Part shown: positions 24,894 through 33,983 of the stretch, in pieces
Layout of the letters: each line of letters starts with the position of its first letter
Numbering within the stretch: position 1 is the first letter of the stretch
Source of the DNA: Rhodoferax sp.
Lineage (GTDB): Bacteria; Pseudomonadota; Gammaproteobacteria; Burkholderiales; Burkholderiaceae_C
Length of the DNA: 64,000 nucleotides
Direction: 5' to 3'
NCBI RefSeq assembly: GCF_018780565.1
Contig: NZ_JADMJN010000002.1
Location: 558,001-622,000, forward strand
Notes under the pieces: model-generated
Told to the model about the DNA's origin: nothing
Databases searched by the model: none
The model's input: the letters and a program-made list of their open reading frames with translations, nothing else
Made by a program: the position numbers and the translations under genes

Positions 24894-25931
24894 ATGCCCG
24901 ACACCGAAGCCAAGCTCAAGTTTCTGCAGTCGCCGAAGAGCTATGGCAATTCCAATCAAAACGTGCAATGCGTTGAAACGCATATGTCATGGGTATTCCT
25001 GGTGGGGCAGCATGTTTTCAAGTTGAAGAAGCCGGTTTGCTTTCCATTCCTTGACTTCACGACGCTCCAGGCCCGCGAGTTCTACTGCAGGGAGGAAGTC
25101 CGTCTCAATTTGCGTATGGCGCCAGATGTTTATCTGGGTGTAATGGCTCTGCAGTGGCAGGATGGCGCTTTTGCCTTGGTTCCTGAAGATCAGTTGCCGG
25201 GCAGGGGGGAAACTGTTGACTGGCTGGTGCTGATGAAGCGCCTGCCCTCCCATCGAACACTGGATCAACTCATTGCGGCAAGTCATGTGGCCCCCAGGGA
25301 TCTGGCGCCGCTGGTGGAGGTACTGGCCCGGTTTTACCGGAGTGCGCCCATCGCAGCGCTGAGCGCCGAAGATTACCTGGCTCGATTTCAATATGAGCAG
25401 GCAGCCAATCGCGAGGTCTTGCTCAGACCCCAGTTTCAGCTTCGCCATGCGGGGCGGGCGATTGACTACCTGGGCGTTGCACTTGCGCGGGGCGAGAACT
25501 TGCTTCGCGAGCGTGTCGCTGCGCACCGGGTGCTGGAAGGTCACGGCGATCTGCGTCCGGAACACGTCTGCCTTCTGCAGCCTCCTGTGGTCATTGACTG
25601 CCTTGAGTTCAATCTTGCGTTGCGTCAGGTTGACCCCTTTGACGAAGTCGCCTACCTGGGCCTGGAGTGCGACATGGCAGGCGCTGCCTGGATTGGTTCG
25701 ACTGTTGCATCAGGTTTAGCCGCAGCCCTGGACGACCGTCCTGCCGCGGCCCTGATGAACCTCTACACAGCCTACCGCGCCGTGTTGCGCGCGCGCCTTG
25801 CCATGGCCCATCTGCTCGATCCCAAGCCACGTGTGCCGCACAAGTGGCTACCCCTGGCCGAGCGATATTTGTCGCGTGCCATTGACGCTATCGACGCCTT
25901 CATGTCCATCCTGCCCCATGAGAGGCCCTGA
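24894..25931 (+). CDS. Aminoglycoside-phosphotransferase-like kinase domain protein
   Basis: A 345-residue protein of the family usually found as the N-terminal half of bifunctional phosphotransferase/ATPase proteins. A kinase-like start is visible as VFLVGQHVFKLKKPV (nucleotide-binding Lys region, about residues 35-50). The catalytic loop is HGDLRPEHVCLL (about 218-229), and the metal-binding Asp follows in PVVIDCLEFN. The C-terminal AAA-type ATPase half of the longer homologues is absent. The substrate is unknown. It is convergent with the PRPP-synthetase-like gene and overlaps its 3' end by 32 bases. Confidence 0.72.
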   Translation: MPDTEAKLKFLQSPKSYGNSNQNVQCVETHMSWVFLVGQHVFKLKKPVCFPFLDFTTLQAREFYCREEVRLNLRMAPDVYLGVMALQWQDGAFALVPEDQLPGRGETVDWLVLMKRLPSHRTLDQLIAASHVAPRDLAPLVEVLARFYRSAPIAALSAEDYLARFQYEQAANREVLLRPQFQLRHAGRAIDYLGVALARGENLLRERVAAHRVLEGHGDLRPEHVCLLQPPVVIDCLEFNLALRQVDPFDEVAYLGLECDMAGAAWIGSTVASGLAAALDDRPAAALMNLYTAYRAVLRARLAMAHLLDPKPRVPHKWLPLAERYLSRAIDAIDAFMSILPHERP

Positions 25932-26859
25932 TGGCTGTGGCAAACAGAGCTGCCGCAGATGCAATCGTCAATTTGCTGCGCACTGCACTGGTCAGAGGCA
26001 ACCGGAATGGCGGGACGCTGTCGGTGAGTACAACATGGGCAATGCTGCCGTCTGCCATGGCCTCAGAGGCTGGGCCAGTGAGGAGCCCATGGGCAGCGCA
26101 TGCAATAACCTTCTGTGCACCGGCCTTCCTGAGGGCCACTGCGCCGCGGCGCATGGTATCGCCGCTGGCAATCAGGTCATCAATCAGGAAGACTGTCATG
26201 CCGTCCACGTCCCCGGCGACCAGGTTTTCGCTGGTGACCACGCCGGCGCTACGTCGTTTGTCAAGCATGGCAAACCCAACGGGCTGCCTCAGCTTTTTTT
26301 CCAAGGACTCGCGCCACAGTTGTGCACGCTTGACCCCGCCCGGATCGGGCGACGCCACAGCCAACGCGGTATGAGCAGCCCATTCGCAAGCCACGGAGTC
26401 GAACGCGCGATGAGCCTCAATATGAATGGTTGGACAACGAAAAGCATTTTGAAATGCAGCCACGTTGTGCGCCTCCAGAACGATCAGCTGTGATGTGCCC
26501 ACTGCCTCGAACAACTGGGCCACATAGCGCAGGGTGACTGGATCGAAAGGTTTTGTTTGCCTGTCTTTTCGCGCATACGCCAGGTAGGGCACGACGGCTG
26601 TGACCCGACTCGCGCCATGCTCCTGCAAGGTGGCAATGAACAGCAGAAGCCGGCTCAGCTTGTCGTGCGGGCTGTACTGCATATCGCCGTACAGGCTGTG
26701 GATGACGTAGGCGTCGCTGCCCCGCGGGTCCTGCAGCGGTCGCAGTTTATGTTCGCCATCTTCAAAGCAGCGATCCTCATGGGCCGCCAGGGCCAGCCCC
26801 AGGTGTGTCGCCAAAGCCTGAGAAAACAGGGTGTCATTGTCCAGAGAGTAAAGCAGCAT
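25900..26859 (-). CDS. Ribose-phosphate pyrophosphokinase-like protein (PRPP synthetase paralogue)
   Basis: A 319-residue protein with the PRPP-synthetase two-domain layout. FEDGEHKLRP near residues 32-41, PYLAYARKDRQTKPFDPVT (the flexible catalytic loop, about 94-112) and the PRPP-binding loop VFLIDDLIASGDT (about 219-231) are all visible. It differs from housekeeping Prs in many conserved positions and is encoded beside stress genes, so it is more likely a secondary paralogue than the main enzyme. It would make PRPP from ribose 5-phosphate and ATP. Its 3' end overlaps the convergent kinase-like gene by 32 bases. Confidence 0.82.
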   Translation of the reverse strand: MLLYSLDNDTLFSQALATHLGLALAAHEDRCFEDGEHKLRPLQDPRGSDAYVIHSLYGDMQYSPHDKLSRLLLFIATLQEHGASRVTAVVPYLAYARKDRQTKPFDPVTLRYVAQLFEAVGTSQLIVLEAHNVAAFQNAFRCPTIHIEAHRAFDSVACEWAAHTALAVASPDPGGVKRAQLWRESLEKKLRQPVGFAMLDKRRSAGVVTSENLVAGDVDGMTVFLIDDLIASGDTMRRGAVALRKAGAQKVIACAAHGLLTGPASEAMADGSIAHVVLTDSVPPFRLPLTSAVRSKLTIASAAALFATAIRASHGAGWT

Positions 26860-27008
26860 TGTTCAGATCCAGTCGGGGGGTTCAAATTTCGTCCCGCTCG
26901 CCATTGCCAGTGTCGGAAGACCGCTTGCGTTGCGCTTTGCGAAAAGTCAACCCGTCGGAGACGGCTGTTGGGCAAAGTGGCATTGCAATTTCCAAAGGAG
27001 GTGACCCA

Positions 27009-27470
27009 ATGAACCGTCGAAAATCCATAGCTCATTTGCTGGGTTGGGGTTTGTGCGCAGCCGTCGTTCTGCCGCTCGCCCATGCCATCGAGCGTGGGAC
27101 GGCTGATTCTGCTTTGGCCTACGTCTCGGGTGGCATTGGAGAATCCGAGCAGGCCGCGCTGAGTGCAGAGAAGGGCCGCTACAGCTTTTGGTTGACCACG
27201 GCCGCGAAAGGCTCGGGGGCGTACCTCGCGTCGGTGGAGGTCCGGATCCTGAACGCACGCACCCGACAGTCTGTGCTGGAGCACACCATGGATGGTCCCT
27301 GGCTTTTTGCCGCCCTGCCTGCAGGGCGCTACGAAGTCGAGGCCAGCTTCCGTGAATCCGCGGGGCAGCCTGCGCAAACCCTCAAGAAGGCGCTGACGAT
27401 CAGAACAGGTGCTCTGCGACACATCTTTCTCTACTTCAACACCAGTGACGAGGTGGGCAGTGAGAAGTGA
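27009..27470 (+). CDS. Small secreted protein with carboxypeptidase-regulatory-like fold
   Basis: A 153-residue protein with a Sec signal peptide (basic NRRKS, hydrophobic LLGWGLCAAVVLPLA, cleavage after AHA near residue 26). The mature part predicts a beta-sandwich; GPWLFAALPAGRYEVEASFR is the typical carboxypeptidase-regulatory/transthyretin-like strand-turn pattern. A strong ribosome site AAAGGAGGTGA sits directly before ATG 27009, which settles the start although the frame is open further upstream. Function unknown; periplasmic or outer-membrane associated by inference. It diverges from the PRPP-synthetase paralogue. Confidence 0.7.
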   Translation: MNRRKSIAHLLGWGLCAAVVLPLAHAIERGTADSALAYVSGGIGESEQAALSAEKGRYSFWLTTAAKGSGAYLASVEVRILNARTRQSVLEHTMDGPWLFAALPAGRYEVEASFRESAGQPAQTLKKALTIRTGALRHIFLYFNTSDEVGSEK

Positions 27471-27592
27471 GCTGCTTTGCGAGCTTGAATTGCGAATGCG
27501 CAAAGTGTCTCTTCAGGCTTTCATTATGCTCACCCATTGCACGGCGCAGGCCGTGAGTTGCTTGGACCATGAATCTATTTACGAGGCATAAC

Positions 27593-27874
27593 ATGAAGCA
27601 TCCAGAAACCGCACCCCGCACTGTGCATGACGCTGCGAAGAAGCAGAAGCGCAATAACTCCGTCGTCAAAAGTCATAGCAGTGCCAACTCAAAAAGCATC
27701 GCTTCAAGCATTGAACGCGATGAGCTGATTCGTCAAACGGCGTATACGCTTTACCAGGCGCGAAGCTGTGCCTCTGGCCATGAGCTGGATGATTGGTTGC
27801 AGGCCGAAGCTCAGGTTGACCAGATGTTGGCTCGGGGCATTCCGGTGGCGGAGCCTTTGGCCGAAACTGCCTAA
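27593..27874 (+). CDS. DUF2934 domain protein
   Basis: A 93-residue protein. The first 45 residues are basic and serine-rich and look disordered. Residues about 45-80 fit DUF2934: RQTAYTLYQAR, a short gap, then ELDDWLQAEAQV. The function of this domain is unknown, but such genes are often found near stress and chaperone genes, as here. ATG 27593 is used; an ATG at 27569 would add eight residues. It is followed after 35 bases by the nitroreductase gene. Confidence 0.72.
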   Translation: MKHPETAPRTVHDAAKKQKRNNSVVKSHSSANSKSIASSIERDELIRQTAYTLYQARSCASGHELDDWLQAEAQVDQMLARGIPVAEPLAETA

Positions 27875-27909
27875 GGCGGGGAACAACACCGTATCTGCAG
27901 GAGGGTGCC

Positions 27910-28518
27910 ATGTCAACCATCACGCTTAACCTGGAAACTGACTTTGTCGAATTGCCGCAGCCAGTGCTTTCGCCGACTATGTCGCTTCAGCAGGCATTCA
28001 AAAGTCGACATAGCGCACGGACATTTTCCGCCGAGCCCCTGTCCATCGAAACGCTTTCGGCGCTGCTTTGGTCCGGCTTTGGTGTCAATCGGCAGGATGA
28101 AATGAGTGGGCGAACTGCGCCATCTGCTCACAATTGGCAGGAGATCAGTGTTTTTGCAGTATTGCCGGAAGGTGCTTTTCGCTACGATGCGCGAGAACAT
28201 CGTCTGATGCTCATCAAGGCTGAAGATCTCCGCGCCGCCACCGGTACCCAGGACTTTGTGGGATCTGCTCCTTTGAATCTGGTCTACGTGGCGGACTTCT
28301 CCCGAATGCGCGAGGTACAAGCCGGGGATCAGGCTTTTCTCGCCGGCGCCGATACCGGATTTATTGCGCAAAACGTCTATCTCTACTGCGCCAGTGCGGG
28401 GCTGGCAACGGTCGTGCGCGCGCTCATTGACCGTCGTCGCTTGGCCACGGCACTTGGGTTGTCCAAAACGGAGCGCATTACGCTGGCACAGAGCGTCGGG
28501 TCGATGAGGGTTAGCTGA
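27910..28518 (+). CDS. Nitroreductase/SagB-type FMN oxidoreductase
   Basis: A 202-residue flavoprotein of the nitroreductase superfamily, SagB/ThcOx branch. Evidence: SLQQAFKSRHSARTFSAEPL near the N-terminus (FMN phosphate-binding RxSxR), LLWSGFGVNR, RTAPSAHNWQEISVFAVLPEG in the middle, and DTGFIAQNVYLYCASAGLATVV in the second half. It would use NAD(P)H to reduce an unknown substrate. CAGGAGG precedes the ATG. It is convergent with dnaJ (10 bases apart). The short form without a cyclodehydratase partner argues against a peptide-modifying role. Confidence 0.82.
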   Translation: MSTITLNLETDFVELPQPVLSPTMSLQQAFKSRHSARTFSAEPLSIETLSALLWSGFGVNRQDEMSGRTAPSAHNWQEISVFAVLPEGAFRYDAREHRLMLIKAEDLRAATGTQDFVGSAPLNLVYVADFSRMREVQAGDQAFLAGADTGFIAQNVYLYCASAGLATVVRALIDRRRLATALGLSKTERITLAQSVGSMRVS

Positions 28519-28528
28519 TCCCCTACAT

Positions 28529-29629
28529 TCATCTGATTTGCTTCGCTGCGTCAAGGGCTTGAAGCTTTTCATATAACTCACGTTCCTGGTGGGTCAGGTC
28601 TTCCGGTACCCGCACCTTGATGCGCAGATACAGGTCACCGTGAGAGCCCTTTCCGTAGGCGGGCAAGCCCTTCTTTTTCAGACGCAACATGGCATCAGGC
28701 TGTGTGCCTGGTGGCACAACGACACTGACCGTGCTGTCCAGGGTCGGCACCGTCAGATGGGTGCCCAGCACGGCATCCGTCACCGCGATGACTTCCTGGC
28801 GCAACAGGTCTGCGCCGACCCGTTCAAAGCGCTCATCCGGTTTGGTCCTTATCACGGCATACAAATCGCCGGGAACACCGCCTGCATCGGGGCTGGGCAT
28901 GCCTTTGCCGGGGACACGCAGTACCAATCCGTCCTCCACTCCGAGCGGTATTTTCACCACCAGCGACTCGGCCTGCTCCACTGCGCCACTTCCCGCGCAC
29001 TGCGTGCAGGGGTGGGCCAGTGTCTTTCCGCGCCCGCCGCAGGCCGGGCAGACAGTGATGTGCTGGATGAGCACATGCTGTGCCTGCTCGCGCCGGCTGT
29101 GTGTGATGCGTCCGCTTCCTGCGCAGGCTTCGCAGGCGGGGGATACCGCGCCGCCTTCCTCGCCCGAACCACGGCACGCAGGGCAGGTGGTGGGTCGGGT
29201 CAGGCGAATCTCCTCTTCTCCGCCATGCGCGACGCGCTCCAGTGACACATAGACATCGACTTCCATGTTGGCGCCACGTTTGGGCCCGTGGCTGCGGGGA
29301 TGAAAGAAGCCTTCGAAAGGGTTTGCGCCACCCCAGTCAAAGTTCAGTCCGCTGAAGATATCTTCGAAGTTGATGCCACCAAACAGGTCTTCCCGATTGA
29401 AGTTGGCCACGCCGGCAAATCCACGGGCATCATAGTCTGCGCGCTTTTCAGGATCCGACAGAATGGCGTAGGCCTCCGCAATTTCCTTGAACTTCTCCTC
29501 GGCGCCAGGTTCCTTGTTCCGGTCAGGATGGAACTTCAGGGCGAGTGTGCGAAACGCGTCCTTGATCGCTTTGGGGGCGGCCTCCTTGGTCAGGCCGAGC
29601 ACCTCGTAATAGTCCCGTTGAGCAGACAC
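28529..29629 (-). CDS. dnaJ: DnaJ-type Hsp40 co-chaperone
   Basis: A 366-residue class I (type A) J-protein. J domain at residues 4-70 with the essential HPD in LKFHPDRNKEPG; a Gly/Phe-rich region (about 75-115); four zinc-binding repeats (CPACRGSG, CEACAGSG, CPACGGRG, CTQCAGSG, about 148-205); then the two beta-barrel substrate domains. It starts with GTG six bases after the Lon-like gene stop, so it is the last gene of the hsp20-dnaK-lon-dnaJ unit. Probably a second, specialised copy next to the chromosomal dnaKJ, but that cannot be checked here. Confidence 0.9.
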   Translation of the reverse strand: MSAQRDYYEVLGLTKEAAPKAIKDAFRTLALKFHPDRNKEPGAEEKFKEIAEAYAILSDPEKRADYDARGFAGVANFNREDLFGGINFEDIFSGLNFDWGGANPFEGFFHPRSHGPKRGANMEVDVYVSLERVAHGGEEEIRLTRPTTCPACRGSGEEGGAVSPACEACAGSGRITHSRREQAQHVLIQHITVCPACGGRGKTLAHPCTQCAGSGAVEQAESLVVKIPLGVEDGLVLRVPGKGMPSPDAGGVPGDLYAVIRTKPDERFERVGADLLRQEVIAVTDAVLGTHLTVPTLDSTVSVVVPPGTQPDAMLRLKKKGLPAYGKGSHGDLYLRIKVRVPEDLTHQERELYEKLQALDAAKQIR

Positions 29630-29635
29630 GGCAGT

Positions 29636-32071
29636 TTAATATTTCCGGTTTTTTCTCTTCTTTTCAGAATGGCGTGCGAACGACTTGCGCAATGCGCTCA
29701 GTTCGGCAATCCGCACGGCGACCCGTTGATTGACGCTTTTGTCCGGGTAGTGACCTCGGGCATCCACTTCTCCCGCCGGCATGCTGGTCAGGAGCGCAAT
29801 GGCTTGATCCACGTGGTCAACGGCACGGACATGGAATTTTCCAGCCTCTGCGGCGGCGATCACATCCCGGCGCAACATCAGGTGTTTCACGTTGGCCGAT
29901 GGAATGATGACACCCTGGCTGCCTGTCAATCCTCGCGCCATGCAGATGTCAAAGAAGCCTTCAATTTTTTCATTCACTGCACCAATGGCCTGCACCTGCC
30001 CCAACTGGTTGACCGATCCGGTGACAGCAAGCGACTGCAGCACGGGCGTGTTGGCCAGGTGGGACAGCAGTACACACAACTCGGCCAGGGATGCGCTGTC
30101 GCCTTCGACTTGCCCATAGGATTGCTCGAACACCAGACTCGCTGATAGCGCCAGGGGTTGATCGCGTGCGTAGCGCGTTGCCAGAAAGGAGGCCAGAATC
30201 AGAACTCCCTTGGAGTGAATGGCTCCTGACAGTTTGACTTCGCGCTCGACATTGATCATTTCACCTTCACCCAGGCGGCTGGTGGCGGTGATGCGAGTGG
30301 GCTGGGCGAAGGCAAAGCCTCCAAGTTCCAGCACAGACAGGCCGTTGATTTGTCCGACCACAGATCCCTGGGTATCGATCAGCAGAGTGCCACGCAAAAT
30401 TGCGTCGTGGAGCTGGACGCGCAAGCGATCCTGTCGACGGATCTGGGCGTCTATGGCTTTCTGCACGTGGCGGGCTACCACCACGGTGGTGCCATCTTCG
30501 CGCGCCCAGTAGTCCGATTCCTGCAGCAGATCCGCCATGCTGCGCATGTGGGTGGAGAGTCGCTCGGCATCGCCAGCCAGCCGGGCGCTGTGCTCAATGA
30601 CTCTGGCCACGGCACTGCGGTCAAGCGGCAGCAAATTGTCCTTGGCACACAGGGTGGCCATCAGGCGGGCGTACAGCAGATGAGTGTCGCCACTGCGCTC
30701 AATGCGGTCCTCAAAGTCCGCAGCGACCTTGAACAGCTCTGCGAAGTCCGGGTCGAGCTGCTGCAGCAAGTAGTAGAACAGCCGATCTCCGAAAAGAACG
30801 ATCTTGACATCCAGGGAAATCGGTTCGGGCTCCAGAGAAACGGTGCTCACCAGGCTGTACATTTGCCCCAGAGACTCAATGCGGATTTCCCGCGCCTGCA
30901 GTGCGCGCTTGAGGCCATCCCATGCAAATGGTTGCATCAGTACTTTGCGAACGTCCAACAGCAAGTAGCCACCGTTGGCCCGGTGTAGCGCACCAGGCTT
31001 GATGAGTGTGAAGTCTGTCACCAACGCCCCCAACTGGGCGACATGTTCCACGCGCCCTATCAGGTTGCTGTAAGTCGGGTTGTCTTCGCTGACGACGGGT
31101 GAACCTGCCTGCTTGCCGTTGCTGACCAGTACGTTTACCTGATAGCGGTGGAAGGTCTTGCGTGTGACGATCGTCAAGCCCGATAGCTCGGTGGATTCCT
31201 CCTCCTTGCGAAAATCGTCGGCATTCTCGACCATGTCCTGCTGCACCGCATCGAGGTATTTCTGTATGGCTGTCAGATCGGAAAATCGGGCACGTATGTC
31301 TGCCATTACATGGGTGATGACCGACAGTGTGGTTTCGCGATTGAGCTGCTTGAGACGTTCACTGCGTTCCTTCCACCATTGCGGCACGTGAGCAAGTATT
31401 TTTTCCAGGCGTTCCTGCAGTTCGGCAATTGCGGCGGTGATCTGCTGCTTCTCCTGGGGCGGCAGCTTTTCATACTCCCCCGGTTGAAGTACTTCTTGAT
31501 TGCGGGTGGGGGCAAAGACAAAGCCGCCCGGCGTGCGCAGAAGGGCTATTTGTTGCTTGACAGCGTCATCGCCCAAGGATTTGAAGGCATCTTCCTGCTG
31601 CTTGCTGAATTCCTCTTGAATGGCTTGCGCCTTGGCCCTGTATTCATCGCTTTCAAACAAGGCAGGTATTGCCGAGCGCAGATAGTCCACTACCTGCACC
31701 ATTTGCTCACGCAATTCTTTGCCGCGCCCGGTGGGAAGGCTGACGGCTTGGGGTTTGTGCGGTTGACTGAAGTTGTTGAGGTAGCACCAGTCCTCCGGTT
31801 CTCTTTCCTGCGCCACACGGCTCGCGAGAATCTGGCTCACCATGCTGCGCTTGCCCATGCCTGCGGGGCCGAGCACATACACGTTGTAGCCCTGGCGGCG
31901 AATGCCGGCGCCGAATCGCACCGCCTCCATGGCACGCATTTGGCCAATCAGCTCGCTCAGACCGTCCAGCTCTGCAGTGGTCTGGAAGCTGAATTGCTCA
32001 GGATCGCAGGCTTGCGTAAGCTGCTTCGGCGCCAAAGCAGGCGGCGATGGCTGTGGGCCGAATGAGGTCAT
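29636..32071 (-). CDS. Lon-like ATP-dependent protease (AAA_32/LonB type)
   Basis: An 811-residue soluble protease. The N-terminal part contains Walker A GPAGMGKRSM (about residue 66) in an AAA domain with a long coiled-coil insertion (about 120-290), and YLLLDVRKVL resembles Walker B. The C-terminal Lon protease domain has the Ser-Lys dyad: Ser in QVEGDSASLAE and Lys in VNEKIEGFFD. This arrangement is that of the LonB/AAA_32 family, distinct from classical LonA. ATG 32071 follows directly after the dnaK stop; an overlapping TTG at 32077 is also possible. Encoded between DnaK and DnaJ, it probably removes proteins the chaperones cannot refold. Confidence 0.88.
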   Translation of the reverse strand: MTSFGPQPSPPALAPKQLTQACDPEQFSFQTTAELDGLSELIGQMRAMEAVRFGAGIRRQGYNVYVLGPAGMGKRSMVSQILASRVAQEREPEDWCYLNNFSQPHKPQAVSLPTGRGKELREQMVQVVDYLRSAIPALFESDEYRAKAQAIQEEFSKQQEDAFKSLGDDAVKQQIALLRTPGGFVFAPTRNQEVLQPGEYEKLPPQEKQQITAAIAELQERLEKILAHVPQWWKERSERLKQLNRETTLSVITHVMADIRARFSDLTAIQKYLDAVQQDMVENADDFRKEEESTELSGLTIVTRKTFHRYQVNVLVSNGKQAGSPVVSEDNPTYSNLIGRVEHVAQLGALVTDFTLIKPGALHRANGGYLLLDVRKVLMQPFAWDGLKRALQAREIRIESLGQMYSLVSTVSLEPEPISLDVKIVLFGDRLFYYLLQQLDPDFAELFKVAADFEDRIERSGDTHLLYARLMATLCAKDNLLPLDRSAVARVIEHSARLAGDAERLSTHMRSMADLLQESDYWAREDGTTVVVARHVQKAIDAQIRRQDRLRVQLHDAILRGTLLIDTQGSVVGQINGLSVLELGGFAFAQPTRITATSRLGEGEMINVEREVKLSGAIHSKGVLILASFLATRYARDQPLALSASLVFEQSYGQVEGDSASLAELCVLLSHLANTPVLQSLAVTGSVNQLGQVQAIGAVNEKIEGFFDICMARGLTGSQGVIIPSANVKHLMLRRDVIAAAEAGKFHVRAVDHVDQAIALLTSMPAGEVDARGHYPDKSVNQRVAVRIAELSALRKSFARHSEKKRKNRKY

Positions 32072-32073
32072 AT

Positions 32074-33969
32074 TCAATGGCTTTCACGGTACTCGGCGTC
32101 CACAACCTTGCCGTGTTGCCCCGGCCCACTGGCGTGGACTCCTTGGCTGGCGGTGCCCGGGCCGGGGGGTGTTTGGGGCCCTTGCCAGGGGGTTTCGGAA
32201 TAGGGCTCCCCCTTTTGTGTCTGACTCGATTGCGTGTAGAGCACGACGCCAGCTTCCTTCAGAATTTTCTTGAGTGCGTCGGCACGTTGAGAGGCCAGAC
32301 TGACTTCCTTCCTGAGCAGGGCGTCCTTGGTCTCGCGCAAGGCCTGCTCAATGCGCTTTTGCAGATCGTCAGTCAGTTTGCTGGAAAAATTGGCAAGCAT
32401 TTTCTCCGCTTCATAACAGGTGGCATCGGCAGCGTTGAGCTTCTCCGCGTCCTCGCGCCGTTTCTTGTCTGCCTCGGCATAGCGCTCTGCATCCTCCACC
32501 ATCCGCTTTTTCTCAGTCTCTGAGAGCCGGGTCGAAGATGAAATGTTGATGGATTGGGACTTGCCGCTGGCGAGATCGCGCGCCGCAACGCTGAGGATGC
32601 CGTTGGAGTCGATGTCAAACGTCACTTCAATCTTGGGCACGCCTCGTGGAGCGGGTGGCAAGCCTTCCAGGACAAATTCGCCCAGGCTGGTGTTGTCGTC
32701 TGCCATGGGCCGCTCGCCTTGAAACACATGAATGGTCACACTGGTTTGCATATCCGCTGCCGTCGTGAATGTTTCAGTGCGTTTCACGGGAACCGGTGTA
32801 TTGCGGGCGATCAGCGATGTGGCAATGCCACCCAGAGTCTCAACCCCAAGCGTAAGCGGGGTGACATCGACCAGAACAATGCCCCCGACCTCGCCCGCCA
32901 GCACGCCAGCCTGGATCGCCGCCCCCGCAGCAACGCACTCCATTGGATCGACGCCCATCTCGGCCTTGTGGCCGAACATACTCTCGAAATAGGAACGCAC
33001 GGCAGGCATGCGGGTGGGGCCGCCGACAAAAACCACCCGGTCGATGTTTTCCGGCTTGATCGCTGCATCGCGCAGAGCCTGTTCGACGGGGCCTTTACAG
33101 CGGTCAATGACCGGATGCACCAGACGTTCCAACTCGGTGCGATTGAGGTCCAGTTCGAGATGACGGGCCTCCCCCTGCACTGCAGCCAGATAGGGCAGGC
33201 TGATATGGGTATTGATACTGGCGGTCAGGTCAATCTTGGCGCCTTCTGCGGCCTCCATCAAACGCGCGGCGGCCTTGGCATCGTTGCGCACATCGACCCC
33301 TGTGGCCATCTGGAAGCGCTGCGTCAAGTGTTCAAAGATAGCCTGATTCATGTCGGTTCCACCCAATTGGGTGTCGCCACTGGTGGCCTTGACCTCAAAC
33401 ACCCCTTTCCCGAATTCCATGATGGTGACATCAAGCGTGCCTCCGCCCAGATCAATCACGGCAATTCGCAGCTCTTCCCCCAGCCGGTCTAAGCCGTAAG
33501 CCAGGGCGGCCGCAGTGGGTTCGTTGACAAGACGGATCACATCCAATCCCGCAATTCGGCATGCATCCTTGGTGGCAGACCGTTGGTTGTCATCAAAATA
33601 GGCGGGCACTGTAACGACCGCCTTTTGTACCGGTTCACCAAGAAAGGCTTCAGCGTCACGTTTGATTTTCTGCAGCAGGAAGGCGGACAGTTGCTCGGGC
33701 GAGTACTCCTGGCCCCGCAATGTCACCTTCTCGCGTTTGCCCATCTTGCGCTTGAATGCCGTGATCGTGCCTTCGGGGTTGGCTGTTGCCTGGCGTCGGG
33801 CGGGCTCGCCCACCAGGATCTGGCCGTCAGCCGTCAGAGCCACATAGCTGGGGAATGCCTTGCCGCCTACGCTCAGGCCTTCAGCGCTGGGAATGATGAC
33901 AGGGCGTCCGCCACGTAGCACAGCGGCCGCCGAATTGGAGGTGCCAAGGTCAATGCCGATGATGTTCAT
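32074..33969 (-). CDS. dnaK: Hsp70 chaperone DnaK
   Basis: A 631-residue Hsp70. The nucleotide-binding domain shows IIGIDLGTSNSAAAV at the start, VPAYFDDNQRSATKDA, the AVIDLGGGTLDVTI phosphate loop and VVFVGGPTRMPAV. The linker and substrate domain include VDVTPLTLGVETLGG. The C-terminal lid ends in a glycine- and glutamine-rich tail. It differs from housekeeping DnaK in several places, so it is probably a paralogue. It starts 14 bases after hsp20 and overlaps the Lon-like gene region at its end. Confidence 0.92.
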   Translation of the reverse strand: MNIIGIDLGTSNSAAAVLRGGRPVIIPSAEGLSVGGKAFPSYVALTADGQILVGEPARRQATANPEGTITAFKRKMGKREKVTLRGQEYSPEQLSAFLLQKIKRDAEAFLGEPVQKAVVTVPAYFDDNQRSATKDACRIAGLDVIRLVNEPTAAALAYGLDRLGEELRIAVIDLGGGTLDVTIMEFGKGVFEVKATSGDTQLGGTDMNQAIFEHLTQRFQMATGVDVRNDAKAAARLMEAAEGAKIDLTASINTHISLPYLAAVQGEARHLELDLNRTELERLVHPVIDRCKGPVEQALRDAAIKPENIDRVVFVGGPTRMPAVRSYFESMFGHKAEMGVDPMECVAAGAAIQAGVLAGEVGGIVLVDVTPLTLGVETLGGIATSLIARNTPVPVKRTETFTTAADMQTSVTIHVFQGERPMADDNTSLGEFVLEGLPPAPRGVPKIEVTFDIDSNGILSVAARDLASGKSQSINISSSTRLSETEKKRMVEDAERYAEADKKRREDAEKLNAADATCYEAEKMLANFSSKLTDDLQKRIEQALRETKDALLRKEVSLASQRADALKKILKEAGVVLYTQSSQTQKGEPYSETPWQGPQTPPGPGTASQGVHASGPGQHGKVVDAEYRESH

Positions 33970-33983
33970 GACCGGCCCCAGTG

